A stretch of DNA of 64,000 nt from Microcella humidisoli (GCF_024362325.1 NZ_CP101497.1:806001-870000), one strand, 5' to 3'. Counted from the first letter of the stretch, positions 35,435 to 44,259 are shown. Numbers and translations are program-made. The notes: generated by a model not told the origin, from the sequence alone.

Positions 35435-36115
35435 ATGACCGACCCCGCGCCCACTGCCGCTCTCGCCGACGCCTGCGTGCGGCTCGGGGTTCCGCTGCGC
35501 CTCGGCCCGGCCTCGCTGCGGCCGATCGCGCCGCACGCGCCCGTCGCCGGGCCGGCGATGCCCGTGACACACGCGGGCAGCGTCGACGTCTTCCTCGAGG
35601 CGATCGACGACGCTCCACCGGGCGCCGTGCTCGTGGTCGACAACGGCGGGCGCGATGACGAGGCCTGCGTGGGCGACCTCGTCGCGCTCGAGGCACGCGA
35701 GGCGGGGCTCGCCGGGCTCGTCGTGTGGGGCCGGCACCGCGACACGGCGCAGATCGTCGAGATGGGCATCCCGCTGCACAGCCGGGGGGCGTTGCCGGCC
35801 GGACCGCGCCGCGTGCCCCCGGCCGGCCGCGCCATGCGCTCGGCGTGGCTCGACGGGGTCGAAGTGACGGCTGACGACGTGATCGCGGCCGACGACGACG
35901 GCGTGCTCGTGATCGCCGCGTCCGCGTGGCCGCAGGTGGCCGAGGCCGCGCGGCAGATTCAGGCGATCGAGCTCGCGCAGGCCGAGCGCATGCGCGGCGG
36001 CGAGAGCCTGCGGGCGCAGCTCGACTTCGCGGCGTACCGCGCGCGACAAGCGGCCGAGCCCGACCTCAGCCTGCGGCGCTACCTCGCCGAGCGCGGCGGC
36101 GCGATCGAGGTCTGA
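35435..36115 (+). CDS. RraA-like family protein
   Basis: 226 residues of the RraA / HMG-aldolase-like fold (formerly annotated as dimethylmenaquinone methyltransferase, which it is not). VLVVDNGGRDDEACVGDLVALEAREAGLAGLVVWG near residue 68 carries the Gly-Asp and the WGRxRD metal region, and VIAADDDGVLVI near 149 follows. May be a 4-hydroxy-4-methyl-2-oxoglutarate aldolase. GAGGGAG before the ATG; 55 bases after the esterase gene, possibly the same operon. Confidence 0.85.
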   Translation: MTDPAPTAALADACVRLGVPLRLGPASLRPIAPHAPVAGPAMPVTHAGSVDVFLEAIDDAPPGAVLVVDNGGRDDEACVGDLVALEAREAGLAGLVVWGRHRDTAQIVEMGIPLHSRGALPAGPRRVPPAGRAMRSAWLDGVEVTADDVIAADDDGVLVIAASAWPQVAEAARQIQAIELAQAERMRGGESLRAQLDFAAYRARQAAEPDLSLRRYLAERGGAIEV

Positions 36116-36137
36116 CGGGCGACCGAAGCTCTCGACC

Positions 36138-37253
36138 TCACGTGCGGCTCGGCCAGGTCCAGGCCGGACCCTCGAGCGGCAGCTGGCCGCGCACGGTCGT
36201 CGCCGCGCCCGCGCGTTCGAGCTCGATGACCCCGGCGTCGTCGCGCAGCGCCCGCACAAGCCCGTCCGCGTGCGAGACCACGACGACCTGCGTCTGCTGG
36301 GCGGCAAGGGCGATGAGTCCGGCGAGCGCCGGCAGCAGCCGAGGGTGCAGGCTCGCCTCGGGCTCGTTGAGCACGAGCAACCCGGGAGGGCGCGGTGCGA
36401 GCAGCACCGTCGCGAGCAGCAGGAACCGCAGCGTGCCATCGCTCAACTCCGCGGCCTCGAACGAGCGGGAGATGCCCGGCTGCTGCAGACCGACGCGGGC
36501 GATCCCCCGATCGTCTTCCTCGACGACAGCCCGGGCCCCGTCGAAGGCATCGCCGATGGCGCGCTGCAGCGCCTCCGCGTTGCCGACCCGCAGCAGAGTC
36601 GCCAGGGCGCCCGGCAGCGTGCCGCCGTCGCCCGAGAGCACCGGCGTGAAGGTCGCCGGGCCGGGGCGCCGGGCGGAAGCATCCGGGTCCGTGCGCAGCG
36701 CATCGAAGAACCGCCAGCCGCGCGCCCGCTCCCGTAGCGCGAAGAGCTCGGGTGCCGAGTCGGGGTCGGCCAGCGTCGCGAGCATCGATTCGGTGGGGTG
36801 CACGCTCCACGGCGCGATCTCGAGGGTGCCGGATGCCCCGCGCACGCGAACCCGAAGAGACCGGCGGTCGGCGGCGGTGGTCGAGGGCCGCAGCGTCTCG
36901 CCCGCCCAGACGACCTCGCTCTTCACCTCGGGGTCGAGGGGGAAGGGGCTGACGCCGGGCTGCGGAAGCCCCAGGTCGATGGCGTACGACAGCTCATCGG
37001 CGGCGAACCCGAGCCGCAGCGCAACGGCGTCGCGGCCGCGGCGATCACCCGCGTGCAGGGCGCTGCGCAGCCCGCCTTCGGCGGCCAGAGAGCGCAGAGC
37101 CCCCTCGCGCACCACCTCTGAGAGCAGTCGCAGCGCGCGGTAGAGGTTCGACTTGCCGCTGCCGTTGGCACCCGTCACCACGGTGAGCGGCGACAGCTCG
37201 ACGATGAGGTGCTGGATCGACCGATAGTTCTCGACGGCCAGGGTGCGCAGCAT
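36138..37253 (-). CDS. AAA family ATPase (OLD-like, without TOPRIM)
   Basis: 371 residues. N-terminal RecF/SMC-like start VENYRSIQHLIVELSPLTVVTGANGSGKSNLYRAL, with Walker A GANGSGKS at about 27-34. Signature ELSDGTLRFLLLA near residue 275, Walker B LLVLNEPEASLHP near 295 and the H-loop VVVVSHADGLV near 325 follow. No nuclease domain is fused or adjacent. Related proteins act in DNA repair or phage defence, but here no partner gene is seen. TAGGCT (minus 37260-37265) lies 6 bases before the ATG. Confidence 0.88.
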   Translation of the reverse strand: MLRTLAVENYRSIQHLIVELSPLTVVTGANGSGKSNLYRALRLLSEVVREGALRSLAAEGGLRSALHAGDRRGRDAVALRLGFAADELSYAIDLGLPQPGVSPFPLDPEVKSEVVWAGETLRPSTTAADRRSLRVRVRGASGTLEIAPWSVHPTESMLATLADPDSAPELFALRERARGWRFFDALRTDPDASARRPGPATFTPVLSGDGGTLPGALATLLRVGNAEALQRAIGDAFDGARAVVEEDDRGIARVGLQQPGISRSFEAAELSDGTLRFLLLATVLLAPRPPGLLVLNEPEASLHPRLLPALAGLIALAAQQTQVVVVSHADGLVRALRDDAGVIELERAGAATTVRGQLPLEGPAWTWPSRT

Positions 37254-37286
37254 GGCGTCAGCCTAAAGGCGACGACCGACGGATGC

Positions 37287-37772
37287 TCAGCTCGGCAGGT
37301 TCGCTTCGATGAGCGCCACGATCTCGGGCGCATCGGGCTTCACGTTGGGACGGAAGCGGTGCACCTCGCCGCTCGGCAGCACGAGGAACTTCTCGAAGTT
37401 CCACGTGACGGGGCCGGCCATGCCGTGCGCATCGGGCGCCTGCACGAGCTCAGCGTAGAGCGGGTGCCGCTTCTTGCCGTTGACCTTCGCCTTCTCGGTC
37501 ATCGGGAACGTGACGCCCCACGTCGTGCTGCAGTACTCGGCGATCTTCTCCTCGCTCGACAGTTCTTGCAGGAACTGGTTCGAGGGCACGCCGAGCACGG
37601 TGAAGCCGCGGTCGCCGTAGGTCTTCTGCAGCTGCTCGAGGTCGGCGTACTGCGGAGCGAGCCCGCAGCGCGATGCCACGTTGACGACGAGTACGACCTT
37701 GCCGGCGAACTCGCCGAACGTGGTCGCCCGGCCGTCGAGCATGGTGAGCGGGGCATCCACGAGCGTCGTCAT
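37287..37772 (-). CDS. Glutathione peroxidase family protein (Cys type)
   Basis: 161 residues. Peroxidatic Cys36 in NVASRCGLAPQY; Gln in VPSNQFLQE near residue 72 and Trp-Asn in VTWNFEKF near 126 complete the tetrad. Cys replaces selenocysteine. The normal thiol donor in actinobacteria is probably thioredoxin or mycothiol rather than glutathione. TACGCT (minus 37779-37784) lies 6 bases before the ATG. Confidence 0.94.
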   Translation of the reverse strand: MTTLVDAPLTMLDGRATTFGEFAGKVVLVVNVASRCGLAPQYADLEQLQKTYGDRGFTVLGVPSNQFLQELSSEEKIAEYCSTTWGVTFPMTEKAKVNGKKRHPLYAELVQAPDAHGMAGPVTWNFEKFLVLPSGEVHRFRPNVKPDAPEIVALIEANLPS

Positions 37773-37948
37773 GGAAGAAGCGTATGGCGCGCGCCTGAGC
37801 GGGCGCGGCGTGTCACCTGTGCTGAGTGTTCATGCCGCATTCACTCGAGATAACCGGTGCATTCCTCTTCTTTCGCTGTTAGGTTGACCGCGAGGGCCGA
37901 CCCTGACGACGCGAGCCGACCCCACGACAGGTGGTGGAAGGGAGTCTC

Positions 37949-39724
37949 ATGTGCCTCGCATGTGATTGGGCCGAGTACGTCAAGAAGCAAGATGCACGCG
38001 AGGCGTGGATCACGAGACGGCCGTCGTCCGACGACCCGGCGCGTCTCGACGGACGACCGGACGCGCTCGCCCGCGCCTCGGGCGAGCACATCGTCTTCAG
38101 GAACGGGGTGGTCTATACCGCGGTCGCGGGAGCATCGATCGAGAGTGCCGTCGTCATCGATCACGGCGAGATCATCTACGTCGGCGATGACGAAGGCGCT
38201 TCGGCCTTCGAAGACTCCAGCGCACGCGTGGTCGATCTCGACGGCCGGATGCTCCTGCCCGGCTTCGTCGAAGCGCACATCCACCCCATCGTCGGCAGCA
38301 CCATCACACGTGGCGTTGATCTGCAGTTCGACACGCTCGACGAGACCCTCGCGGCGCTGCGGTCGTACAAGGACGAGATCGGCGCCGTCGACATCGTGCG
38401 CGGCTTCGGGTGGCGCTATACCGCCTTTCCTCCGACCGGACCCGTCAAGGCCGATCTCGATGCAATCTGGCCCGACACACCGGTCGTGCTCTTTGCGATC
38501 GATGGCCACTCGGCGTGGGCTAACTCGCGCGCGCTCGAGCTCGCGGGCGTGACGCGTGACGCACCCGACCCCAACCCGGGCTTCAGCTTCTTCCAGCGCG
38601 ACGAGTCGGGTGAACCGACCGGCTGGCTCGTCGAAGTCGCCGCCATCTTCAGTGTGCTGATGCCGATCGCCCCCTACACCGGTGAGTACATCGTGGATGC
38701 TCTCGCCGACTGGATGCCGAAGGCCTCGGCAGCGGGCATCACCAGCCTGTTCGACGCGGGAATCATCCTGATTCCTGAAGAAGAGGGGTTTGAGATCTAC
38801 AGCGACTTCGAGCGGCGCGGGGCCCTGCCCTTCCGGCTCGTCGGGTCGTTCTACCATTTCGATCCCGCGGTCGACCCGGTGCCGATCATCACGGGACTGC
38901 GCGATCGTTTCGCCACCGAGCTCGTCAGCGCACGCGTGCTCAAGATCAACATCGATGGCGGAGACGCGCAACGTACCGCCGCAATGCTCGAGCCCTACAG
39001 CGATGACCCCTCAACCTCCGGAGACACGATCCTGCCGATCGACGTGCTCAACGAGACCGTCCTCCGTGCCGATCTCGAGGGTCTCGATCTGCACTTCCAC
39101 TCATTCGGCGACCGCGGCATCCGTGTGACCCTCGACGCGCTCGAGAAGGCGATCTCGGCCAACCCTCCTCGCGACCGCCGCCACACGATGGCGCACCTCG
39201 TCGTCGTCAATGACGCCGATCTGCCTCGGTTCGCCGAGCTCGGCGTCATCGGGCAATTCACCTCGCAGTGGGCCGTTCCGGATGCGTTCTGGAATGGTGT
39301 GACTCGGGAGCGATGGGGAGACGAGCGGGCGAACTCGACGTACCGCTTCGGCACGCACCTGCGCACTGGTGCGCGGCTCACGCTCGGTACTGACTGGCCG
39401 GCCGCCAGTCACTACAGCACCTACGAGCCGCTCAAAGCGATCCAGATCGCGGTGACGCGTCAAGAACTCGGACGGGAAGACTCCACCGAGCCGCTCACGC
39501 CTGCCGACGAGCGCATCACGCTCGACGAGGCCCTCCGTGCGAACACCATCGACGCCGCATTCCAACTGAGGCTCGACGACACGGTGGGCACGATCGAGGT
39601 CGGCAAGCGGGCCGACCTCATCGTGCTGGACAAGAACCTGTTCGATCTCCCGCCCGCGCAGATCAGCTCAGCACGAGTCGTGCTGACCCTCATGGATGGG
39701 GTTATTCGGCACCAAGAGCTCTAG
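37949..39724 (+). CDS. Metal-dependent amidohydrolase (YtcJ/amidohydrolase_3 family)
   Basis: 591 residues. Metal site motif GFVEAHIHP near residue 108, the DGHSAW segment near 188, HFHSFGDRG near 375, HTMAHL near 415 and GTDWPA near 476 all fit the amidohydrolase_3 family, which hydrolyses cyclic or aromatic amides. The start ATG at 37949 gives MCLACDW, with AAGGGAG 5 bases upstream. The extra ~50 N-terminal residues with two cysteines are unusual. Codon use is more relaxed than in neighbours (many C/T third positions and fewer G), suggesting recent acquisition. Its 3' end overlaps the copper ATPase gene by 4 bases. Confidence 0.88.
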   Translation: MCLACDWAEYVKKQDAREAWITRRPSSDDPARLDGRPDALARASGEHIVFRNGVVYTAVAGASIESAVVIDHGEIIYVGDDEGASAFEDSSARVVDLDGRMLLPGFVEAHIHPIVGSTITRGVDLQFDTLDETLAALRSYKDEIGAVDIVRGFGWRYTAFPPTGPVKADLDAIWPDTPVVLFAIDGHSAWANSRALELAGVTRDAPDPNPGFSFFQRDESGEPTGWLVEVAAIFSVLMPIAPYTGEYIVDALADWMPKASAAGITSLFDAGIILIPEEEGFEIYSDFERRGALPFRLVGSFYHFDPAVDPVPIITGLRDRFATELVSARVLKINIDGGDAQRTAAMLEPYSDDPSTSGDTILPIDVLNETVLRADLEGLDLHFHSFGDRGIRVTLDALEKAISANPPRDRRHTMAHLVVVNDADLPRFAELGVIGQFTSQWAVPDAFWNGVTRERWGDERANSTYRFGTHLRTGARLTLGTDWPAASHYSTYEPLKAIQIAVTRQELGREDSTEPLTPADERITLDEALRANTIDAAFQLRLDDTVGTIEVGKRADLIVLDKNLFDLPPAQISSARVVLTLMDGVIRHQEL

Positions 39725-41838
39725 GTCGAGCTCGACGATCGCTCGCGGGCGACGTCTCCGACCCGGTCAGGCCTCAGGTCGAGCCGGCGCAGCAGCTGCG
39801 CGTTGAGCGCGACCACGACCGTCGAGGCCGACATGAGCAGCGCCCCGATCGACATCGGAAGGATGAAGCCGATGGGCGCGAGCACGCCCGCCGCGAGCGG
39901 CACCGAGATGAGGTTGTAGCCCGCGGCCCACCACAGGTTCTGCTGCATCTTGCGGTAGCTCGCGCGTGAGAGCTCGATAACCGAGAGCACCGAGCGCGGG
40001 TCGTCGCTCGCGAGGATCACCCCGGCCGAGCCGATGGCCACATCGGTGCCGGCGCCGATCGCGATGCCGACATCGGCCGCGGCGAGCGCCGGGGCGTCGT
40101 TGACGCCGTCGCCGACCATCGCGACACTGAGGCCCTCGGCCTGCAGCTCGGCGACCTTCGCCGCCTTGTCCTGCGGGCGAACTCCGGCGAAGACGCGGTC
40201 GATGCCGAGCTCGGCGGCCACCGAGTGCGCCACGGCCTCCGCGTCGCCGGTGATCATGACGACGGTGATGCCGAGGTTATGCAGGGCATCCACCGCCAGC
40301 CGCGATTCGGCCCGCACCTCGTCGGCGAGCGCGAGCGCGCCGACCACCTCGTCGTCGACGAGCACGTGCAGGATCATCGCGCCCTGCCCGCGCCAGGTGT
40401 CGGCGACGGCGAGCTCGCCGGCGCCGTGACGCTCGAGCATGCCGGGGCCGCCGACGCTGACGGTGCGCCCGTCGACCATGGCCGTGACGCCGAGCGCGGG
40501 GCTCGAGGTGAACTCCGTGGCGGTCGGAATACTGAGATCGCGCTCCGTCGCCGCCCGCACGATGGCCTTGGCGAGCGGGTGCTCGCTGTCGGTCTCGGCG
40601 GCGGCGGCGAGCGCGAGCAGCTCGTCCTCCGTGTGGGGGCCCGCAGCCTCGACGGCGGTCACGGACGGAGCGCCCTTCGTGAGGGTGCCGGTCTTGTCGA
40701 ACAGCACGGCGCTCACGGTGCGCATCCGCTCGAGCGCGAGGCGGTCCTTGACCAGCACGCCACCGCGGGCCGCGCGCTCGGTGGCGATCGACACGACGAG
40801 CGGGATCGCGAGGCCGAGCGCGTGGGGGCACGCGATGACGAGCACGGTGATGGTGCGGATGATCGCGTCGCCGGGCATCCCGAGCGAGAACCAGACGATC
40901 GCCGTGATCGCGGCCGCCCCGAGGGCGAACCAGAACAGCCAGGCGGCGGCAACATCGGCGAGGCGCTGCGCGCGCGAGGTCGAAGCTTGCGCATCGGCGA
41001 CGAGGCGACGGATGCCCGCGAGCGCCGTGTCATCGCCAACGGCCGTGATCGAGACGCGAACCCCTGAATCGGTCGCCACCGTTCCGGCGACGACGTGGTC
41101 GCCTGGCTCGCGGCGCACGGTTCGCGACTCTCCGGTGATCATCGACTCGTCGAAGGAGGCCGAGCCGTCGGCGATCGTTCCGTCGGCCGGCACGCGCGCG
41201 CCCGGTCGCACGATGACGAGGTCGCCGACGCCGAGCTCATCGGGGCGGACCGTCTCGACCCCGCCGTCGGTGACGCGCTCGGCCTCATCGGGCAGCAGGG
41301 CCGCGAGCGAGTCGAGCGCGCTCGTGGTCTGGGCGAGCGACCGCATCTCGATCCAGTGGCCGAGCAGCATGATGACGACGAGCAGCGCGAGTTCCCACCA
41401 GAAGTCGAGCTCGTGCGAGAGCAGGCCGAGGCTCGCGCCCATGCTCGAGAGGAACGCCGTTGTGATGGCCAAGCCGATCAGCAGCATCATGCCGGGCTTG
41501 CGGGCCTTCAGCTCGTCGACGGCGCCCGTGAGGAACGGGCGACCGCCCCATACGAAGATGACGGTACCGAGCACGGGCGAGACCCATTCGATGCTCGGGA
41601 TGCCCGGCAACTCGTAGCCCAGGATCATCGCGAACATCGCGCTGAAGCCGACGACGGGGAGGGCGAGCAGGAGGTTCCACCAGAAGAGGCGGCGGAACTG
41701 GGCGACGTGGTCGCCGTGGCCGGCGTGACCGCCGTGACCGCCGTGAGCATCGTGAGCCTCGTGGCCCGCGTGAGCCTGATGACCGGCGTGCTCGTCGAGA
41801 GTTGCCTGCTGGTCGTGGGTGCCATGCGTGGTGTTCAT
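39721..41838 (-). CDS. copB: Copper-exporting P-type ATPase, CopB type
   Basis: 705 residues. A His-rich N-terminus (about residues 18-50, repeated GHxxHxGH) replaces the Cys-type metal domains. Membrane motif CPH (VIACPHALGLAIP near residue 365) marks the CopB/P1B-3 class. Phosphorylation site DKTGTLTKG near 415, TGES near 250, GDGVNDAPAL near 600. Expected to export Cu (or Ag). Start ATG at 41838, supported by TATGTT 6 bases upstream and TTGACC with a 17-base spacer. A CsoR-like operator lies between them. Confidence 0.95.
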   Translation of the reverse strand: MNTTHGTHDQQATLDEHAGHQAHAGHEAHDAHGGHGGHAGHGDHVAQFRRLFWWNLLLALPVVGFSAMFAMILGYELPGIPSIEWVSPVLGTVIFVWGGRPFLTGAVDELKARKPGMMLLIGLAITTAFLSSMGASLGLLSHELDFWWELALLVVIMLLGHWIEMRSLAQTTSALDSLAALLPDEAERVTDGGVETVRPDELGVGDLVIVRPGARVPADGTIADGSASFDESMITGESRTVRREPGDHVVAGTVATDSGVRVSITAVGDDTALAGIRRLVADAQASTSRAQRLADVAAAWLFWFALGAAAITAIVWFSLGMPGDAIIRTITVLVIACPHALGLAIPLVVSIATERAARGGVLVKDRLALERMRTVSAVLFDKTGTLTKGAPSVTAVEAAGPHTEDELLALAAAAETDSEHPLAKAIVRAATERDLSIPTATEFTSSPALGVTAMVDGRTVSVGGPGMLERHGAGELAVADTWRGQGAMILHVLVDDEVVGALALADEVRAESRLAVDALHNLGITVVMITGDAEAVAHSVAAELGIDRVFAGVRPQDKAAKVAELQAEGLSVAMVGDGVNDAPALAAADVGIAIGAGTDVAIGSAGVILASDDPRSVLSVIELSRASYRKMQQNLWWAAGYNLISVPLAAGVLAPIGFILPMSIGALLMSASTVVVALNAQLLRRLDLRPDRVGDVARERSSSST

Positions 41839-41844
41839 GCGCAC

Positions 41845-41873
41845 AACATATACCCCCCCTGGGTATGGGTCAA
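41845..41873 (-). promoter_or_regulatory. copB promoter with CsoR-like operator
   Basis: On the minus strand: -35 TTGACC (41868-41873), spacer of 17 bases, -10 TATGTT (41845-41850), then 6 bases to the ATG. The palindrome ATACCC-CCCCT-GGGTAT (41850-41866) fills the spacer. This C-rich form with ATACCC arms is the site type bound by CsoR copper repressors. No csoR gene is in the window. Confidence 0.75.
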
Positions 41874-41930
41874 CCCCTCGACCTGTGGGCATCCGGGGCG
41901 TACAGTGTGCCCTCAAGGCGAGGACGGACG

Positions 41931-42752
41931 ATGGCGAAGAAGAAAGCCGGCGGGCATCCCCCGCGCGTGCCCAAGAAGCGTTACGAGGCCGAGCTCACGC
42001 GGTTGCAGATCGAACTCGTCGAGATGCAGCAGTGGGTCATCGCGACCGGTCGTCGCGTCGTCGTCATCTTCGAAGGGCGCGACGCCGCCGGCAAGGGCGG
42101 CGCGATCAAGCGCGTCATGGAATACCTCAATCCGCGGCACGCGCGCATCGTGGCCCTGCCCCAGCCCTCAGAGCGCGAGCGGGGCCAGTGGTACTTCCAG
42201 CGCTACATCGAGCGGCTGCCGACCGCAGGTGAGATCGTGCTGATGGATCGCTCGTGGTACAACCGTGCGGGCGTCGAGCGGGTCATGGGCTACTCGACCG
42301 ACGACGAGTACCAGCGCTTCCTCCGCCAAGTGCCCGTCGTCGAGCGCTTGCTCGTCGACGACGGCATCCTCCTCCTGAAGTACTGGTTCTCGGTCTCCGA
42401 CGACGTGCAGCAGAACCGCTTCGCCGCGCGGGTCGACGACCCGCTGCGCCGCTGGAAGCTCTCGCCCACCGATCTCGAGTCGATCAAGCGCTGGGAGGAC
42501 TACTCGCGCGCGAAAGACGCCATGTTCGCCGCGACCGATATTCCCGAGGCGCCGTGGTGGACCATCGAGAGCGACGACAAGCGGGCATCCCGCATCAATC
42601 TCATCAGCCACCTGCTCAGTCAGATCCGCCACGAGCGCGCCGACCCCGAGAAGGTCGCGATCCCGGATCGGCCGCCGGCCACGGACTATCAGCGGCCGCC
42701 GCGCGAGCAGCACCAGCACGTACCCGACGTCGCGAGCGCTCTCGGTCGTTGA
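41931..42752 (+). CDS. ppk2: Polyphosphate kinase 2 (second copy)
   Basis: 273 residues. Walker A-like FEGRDAAGKGGAIKR near residue 47, MDRSWYNRAGVERVMG near 105 and KYWFSVSDDVQQNRF near 145 match the classical PPK2 (ADP/GDP phosphorylating) class, unlike the copy at 12 kb. KRWEDYSRAKDAMF near 188 is a lid signature. TACAGT at 41901-41906 and GAGGA before the ATG form an ordinary leadered promoter, divergent from copB. Confidence 0.94.
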   Translation: MAKKKAGGHPPRVPKKRYEAELTRLQIELVEMQQWVIATGRRVVVIFEGRDAAGKGGAIKRVMEYLNPRHARIVALPQPSERERGQWYFQRYIERLPTAGEIVLMDRSWYNRAGVERVMGYSTDDEYQRFLRQVPVVERLLVDDGILLLKYWFSVSDDVQQNRFAARVDDPLRRWKLSPTDLESIKRWEDYSRAKDAMFAATDIPEAPWWTIESDDKRASRINLISHLLSQIRHERADPEKVAIPDRPPATDYQRPPREQHQHVPDVASALGR

Positions 42753-42764
42753 GCACCGAGCCGA

Positions 42765-42783
42765 CTGACCGTGTGACGGTCAG
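42765..42783. terminator. Hairpin between ppk2 and terC
   Basis: Stem CTGACCG / CGGTCAG with loop TGTGA between convergent genes; no T-run. Confidence 0.5.
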
Positions 42784-42807
42784 GCCCGCGACGTCATGGA
42801 GCGGTCG

Positions 42808-43821
42808 CTAGCTCGCGACCTCCTCGGTCTTCTCCTCGGTCACCTCTGGCGTCGCCTTCGCCGTCTTGCGCGTCTTGAGAAGGCTCAGCACGGTCGCCAC
42901 GATGATGGTCGTCGCAATGAACCCGAGTGAGAACCAGATGGGGATCTCGGGGATCCACTTCACCGGCTCGCCGCCGTTGATGAAGGGCAGCTCATTGATC
43001 TTGAGGGCGTGCGAGATGAGCTTGAGGCCGATGAACGCGAGAATGACGGCGAGACCCTGAGCGAGGTAGATGAGTCGTTCGAGCAGTCCGCCGATCAAGA
43101 AGTAGAGCTGGCGCAGACCCATGAGCGCGAAGGCGTTGGCGGTGAACACGATGTAGGCCTCTTCGGTCAGGCCATAAATGGCCGGAATCGAGTCGACGGC
43201 GAAGATCAGGTCGACGAAGCCGATGGCCACGATCACGAGCAGCATGGGAGTGAAGAACCGCTTGCCGTCGATCTTCACCGAGAGCTTGTCACCGTGATAC
43301 TGATCAACGAACGGCAGGTGCCTGCGGGCGAACTTGACGATGCCGATGTTCTGCGGGTCAGTGTCGTGTGAGGCGAATGCCTGGCGGTACGCGAGTACGA
43401 GCAGCAGGGCACCAAAGATGTAGAAGACCCACGAGAAGTTGGAGATGAGCGTCGCGCCGACGGCAATAAAGATGCCGCGCATCACGAGAGCGATCGCGAT
43501 GCCGATCAGGAGCACCTTCTGCTGATACATCTTGGGCACCGCGAAAGCGGTCATGATGAGCAGAAAGACGAAGACGTTGTCGACCGACAGCGCTTTCTCG
43601 GTCAGGTATCCGGCGAAGTACTCACCGCCGAACTGCCACCCCGACACCATGCCGACGCCCACACCGAAGATCAGGGCAAGCGTGATGTAGAACACCGACC
43701 ACTTGGCCGCTTCGGCGATCGAGGGCTCGTGTGGGGTACGCACATGTGCGTAGAACTCCCAGATGAAGAACGCGACCGTCACCGCGATGGTGATGATCCA
43801 GATGAGGGGCGTGACGCCCAT
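42808..43821 (-). CDS. terC: TerC family membrane protein (likely metal exporter)
   Basis: 337 residues, about nine membrane helices. EKALSVDNVFVFLLIM near residue 75 and GFVDLIFAVDSIPAIYGLT near 205 carry the intramembrane Asp residues conserved in TerC. An acidic, Lys/Thr/Glu-rich cytoplasmic tail ends the protein. TerC/Alx members export Mn2+ or help load metal into secreted proteins. The gene sits behind a yybP-ykoY manganese riboswitch that covers its AAGGAG site, which supports a manganese role. Confidence 0.94.
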   Translation of the reverse strand: MGVTPLIWIITIAVTVAFFIWEFYAHVRTPHEPSIAEAAKWSVFYITLALIFGVGVGMVSGWQFGGEYFAGYLTEKALSVDNVFVFLLIMTAFAVPKMYQQKVLLIGIAIALVMRGIFIAVGATLISNFSWVFYIFGALLLVLAYRQAFASHDTDPQNIGIVKFARRHLPFVDQYHGDKLSVKIDGKRFFTPMLLVIVAIGFVDLIFAVDSIPAIYGLTEEAYIVFTANAFALMGLRQLYFLIGGLLERLIYLAQGLAVILAFIGLKLISHALKINELPFINGGEPVKWIPEIPIWFSLGFIATTIIVATVLSLLKTRKTAKATPEVTEEKTEEVAS

Positions 43822-43828
43822 AGGGGTG

Positions 43829-43951
43829 CTCCTTGGTCAATCGACGAATGACCAAGGTCTCTTCCGCCCTGAAGAACCAGGACAAGCCGCCCGGAGCACG
43901 GTTGCGTGCTCGTACTGACGAGTCGACTTCGAAGGAATACTCCCCTTGACC
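43829..43951 (-). promoter_or_regulatory. yybP-ykoY manganese riboswitch upstream of terC
   Basis: Read on the minus strand, the leader begins GGTCAA then the loop motif GGGGAGTA (43938-43945) and closes with GAGACC (43856-43861) then TTGGTC (43850-43855). These are the two conserved halves of the yybP-ykoY aptamer, and GGTCAA/TTGGTC can form P1. The same TTGGTC also belongs to a 9-bp hairpin CCTTGGTCA / TGACCAAGG that hides the Shine-Dalgarno AAGGAG (43829-43834). P1 formation with Mn2+ should open the site: a translational on-switch. A -10 TACACT (minus 43957-43962) puts the transcript start at P1. Confidence 0.88.
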
Positions 43952-44009
43952 CGCCGAGTGTACCTGGTATCGGGGCGCTCACGCTGAACCATGCACGCTG
44001 TCGCCCGCT

Positions 44010-44050
44010 AGCGAAAAACCCCCGCACCACGAGGTCGGGGGTTTTCGCTG
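44010..44050 (-). terminator. Intrinsic terminator of tRNA-Ser
   Basis: Stem CCCCCG / CGGGGG extended by AAAA/TTTT and GCG/CGC ends, followed on the minus strand by T5. Lies 31 bases after the tRNA 3' end. The symmetry means it could also stop plus-strand transcription. Confidence 0.85.
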
Positions 44051-44080
44051 AGCACACAGCTCGGCCCTTCATCAGGGCAG

Positions 44081-44171
44081 TGGCGGTGACGGTGGGATTT
44101 GAACCCACGGTGGGCTCAACACCCACACAACTTTTCGAGAGTTGCACCTTCGGCCGCTCGGACACGTCACC
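44081..44171 (-). tRNA. tRNA-Ser (anticodon CGA)
   Basis: Class II tRNA. The acceptor GGTGACG pairs with CGTCACC, discriminator G, CCA encoded (44081-44083). Anticodon loop CTCGAAA between CAACT and AGTTG gives anticodon CGA. Long variable arm GTGGGTGTTGAGCCCAC and T-loop GGTTCAAATCC. An intrinsic terminator follows. Confidence 0.96.
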
Positions 44172-44259
44172 GGGGGAGAGTTTAGTACAGGCGGGCGGGC
44201 GGGTCGAACCGGCGGGTAGCGGCGGGTGAGCATCCACTCGTCGTGGCTACGATGCGTGC

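Noticed and set aside
35435..36115. A menaquinone methyltransferase role for the RraA-like protein
   Set aside because: Old annotations call this family menG, but the sequence has no SAM-binding motif and the true menG is at 9.3-10.0 kb.
37931..37948. Amidohydrolase start 6 codons upstream at a GTG
   Set aside because: The AAGGGAG ribosome site would then lie inside the gene; it is correctly placed for the ATG at 37949.
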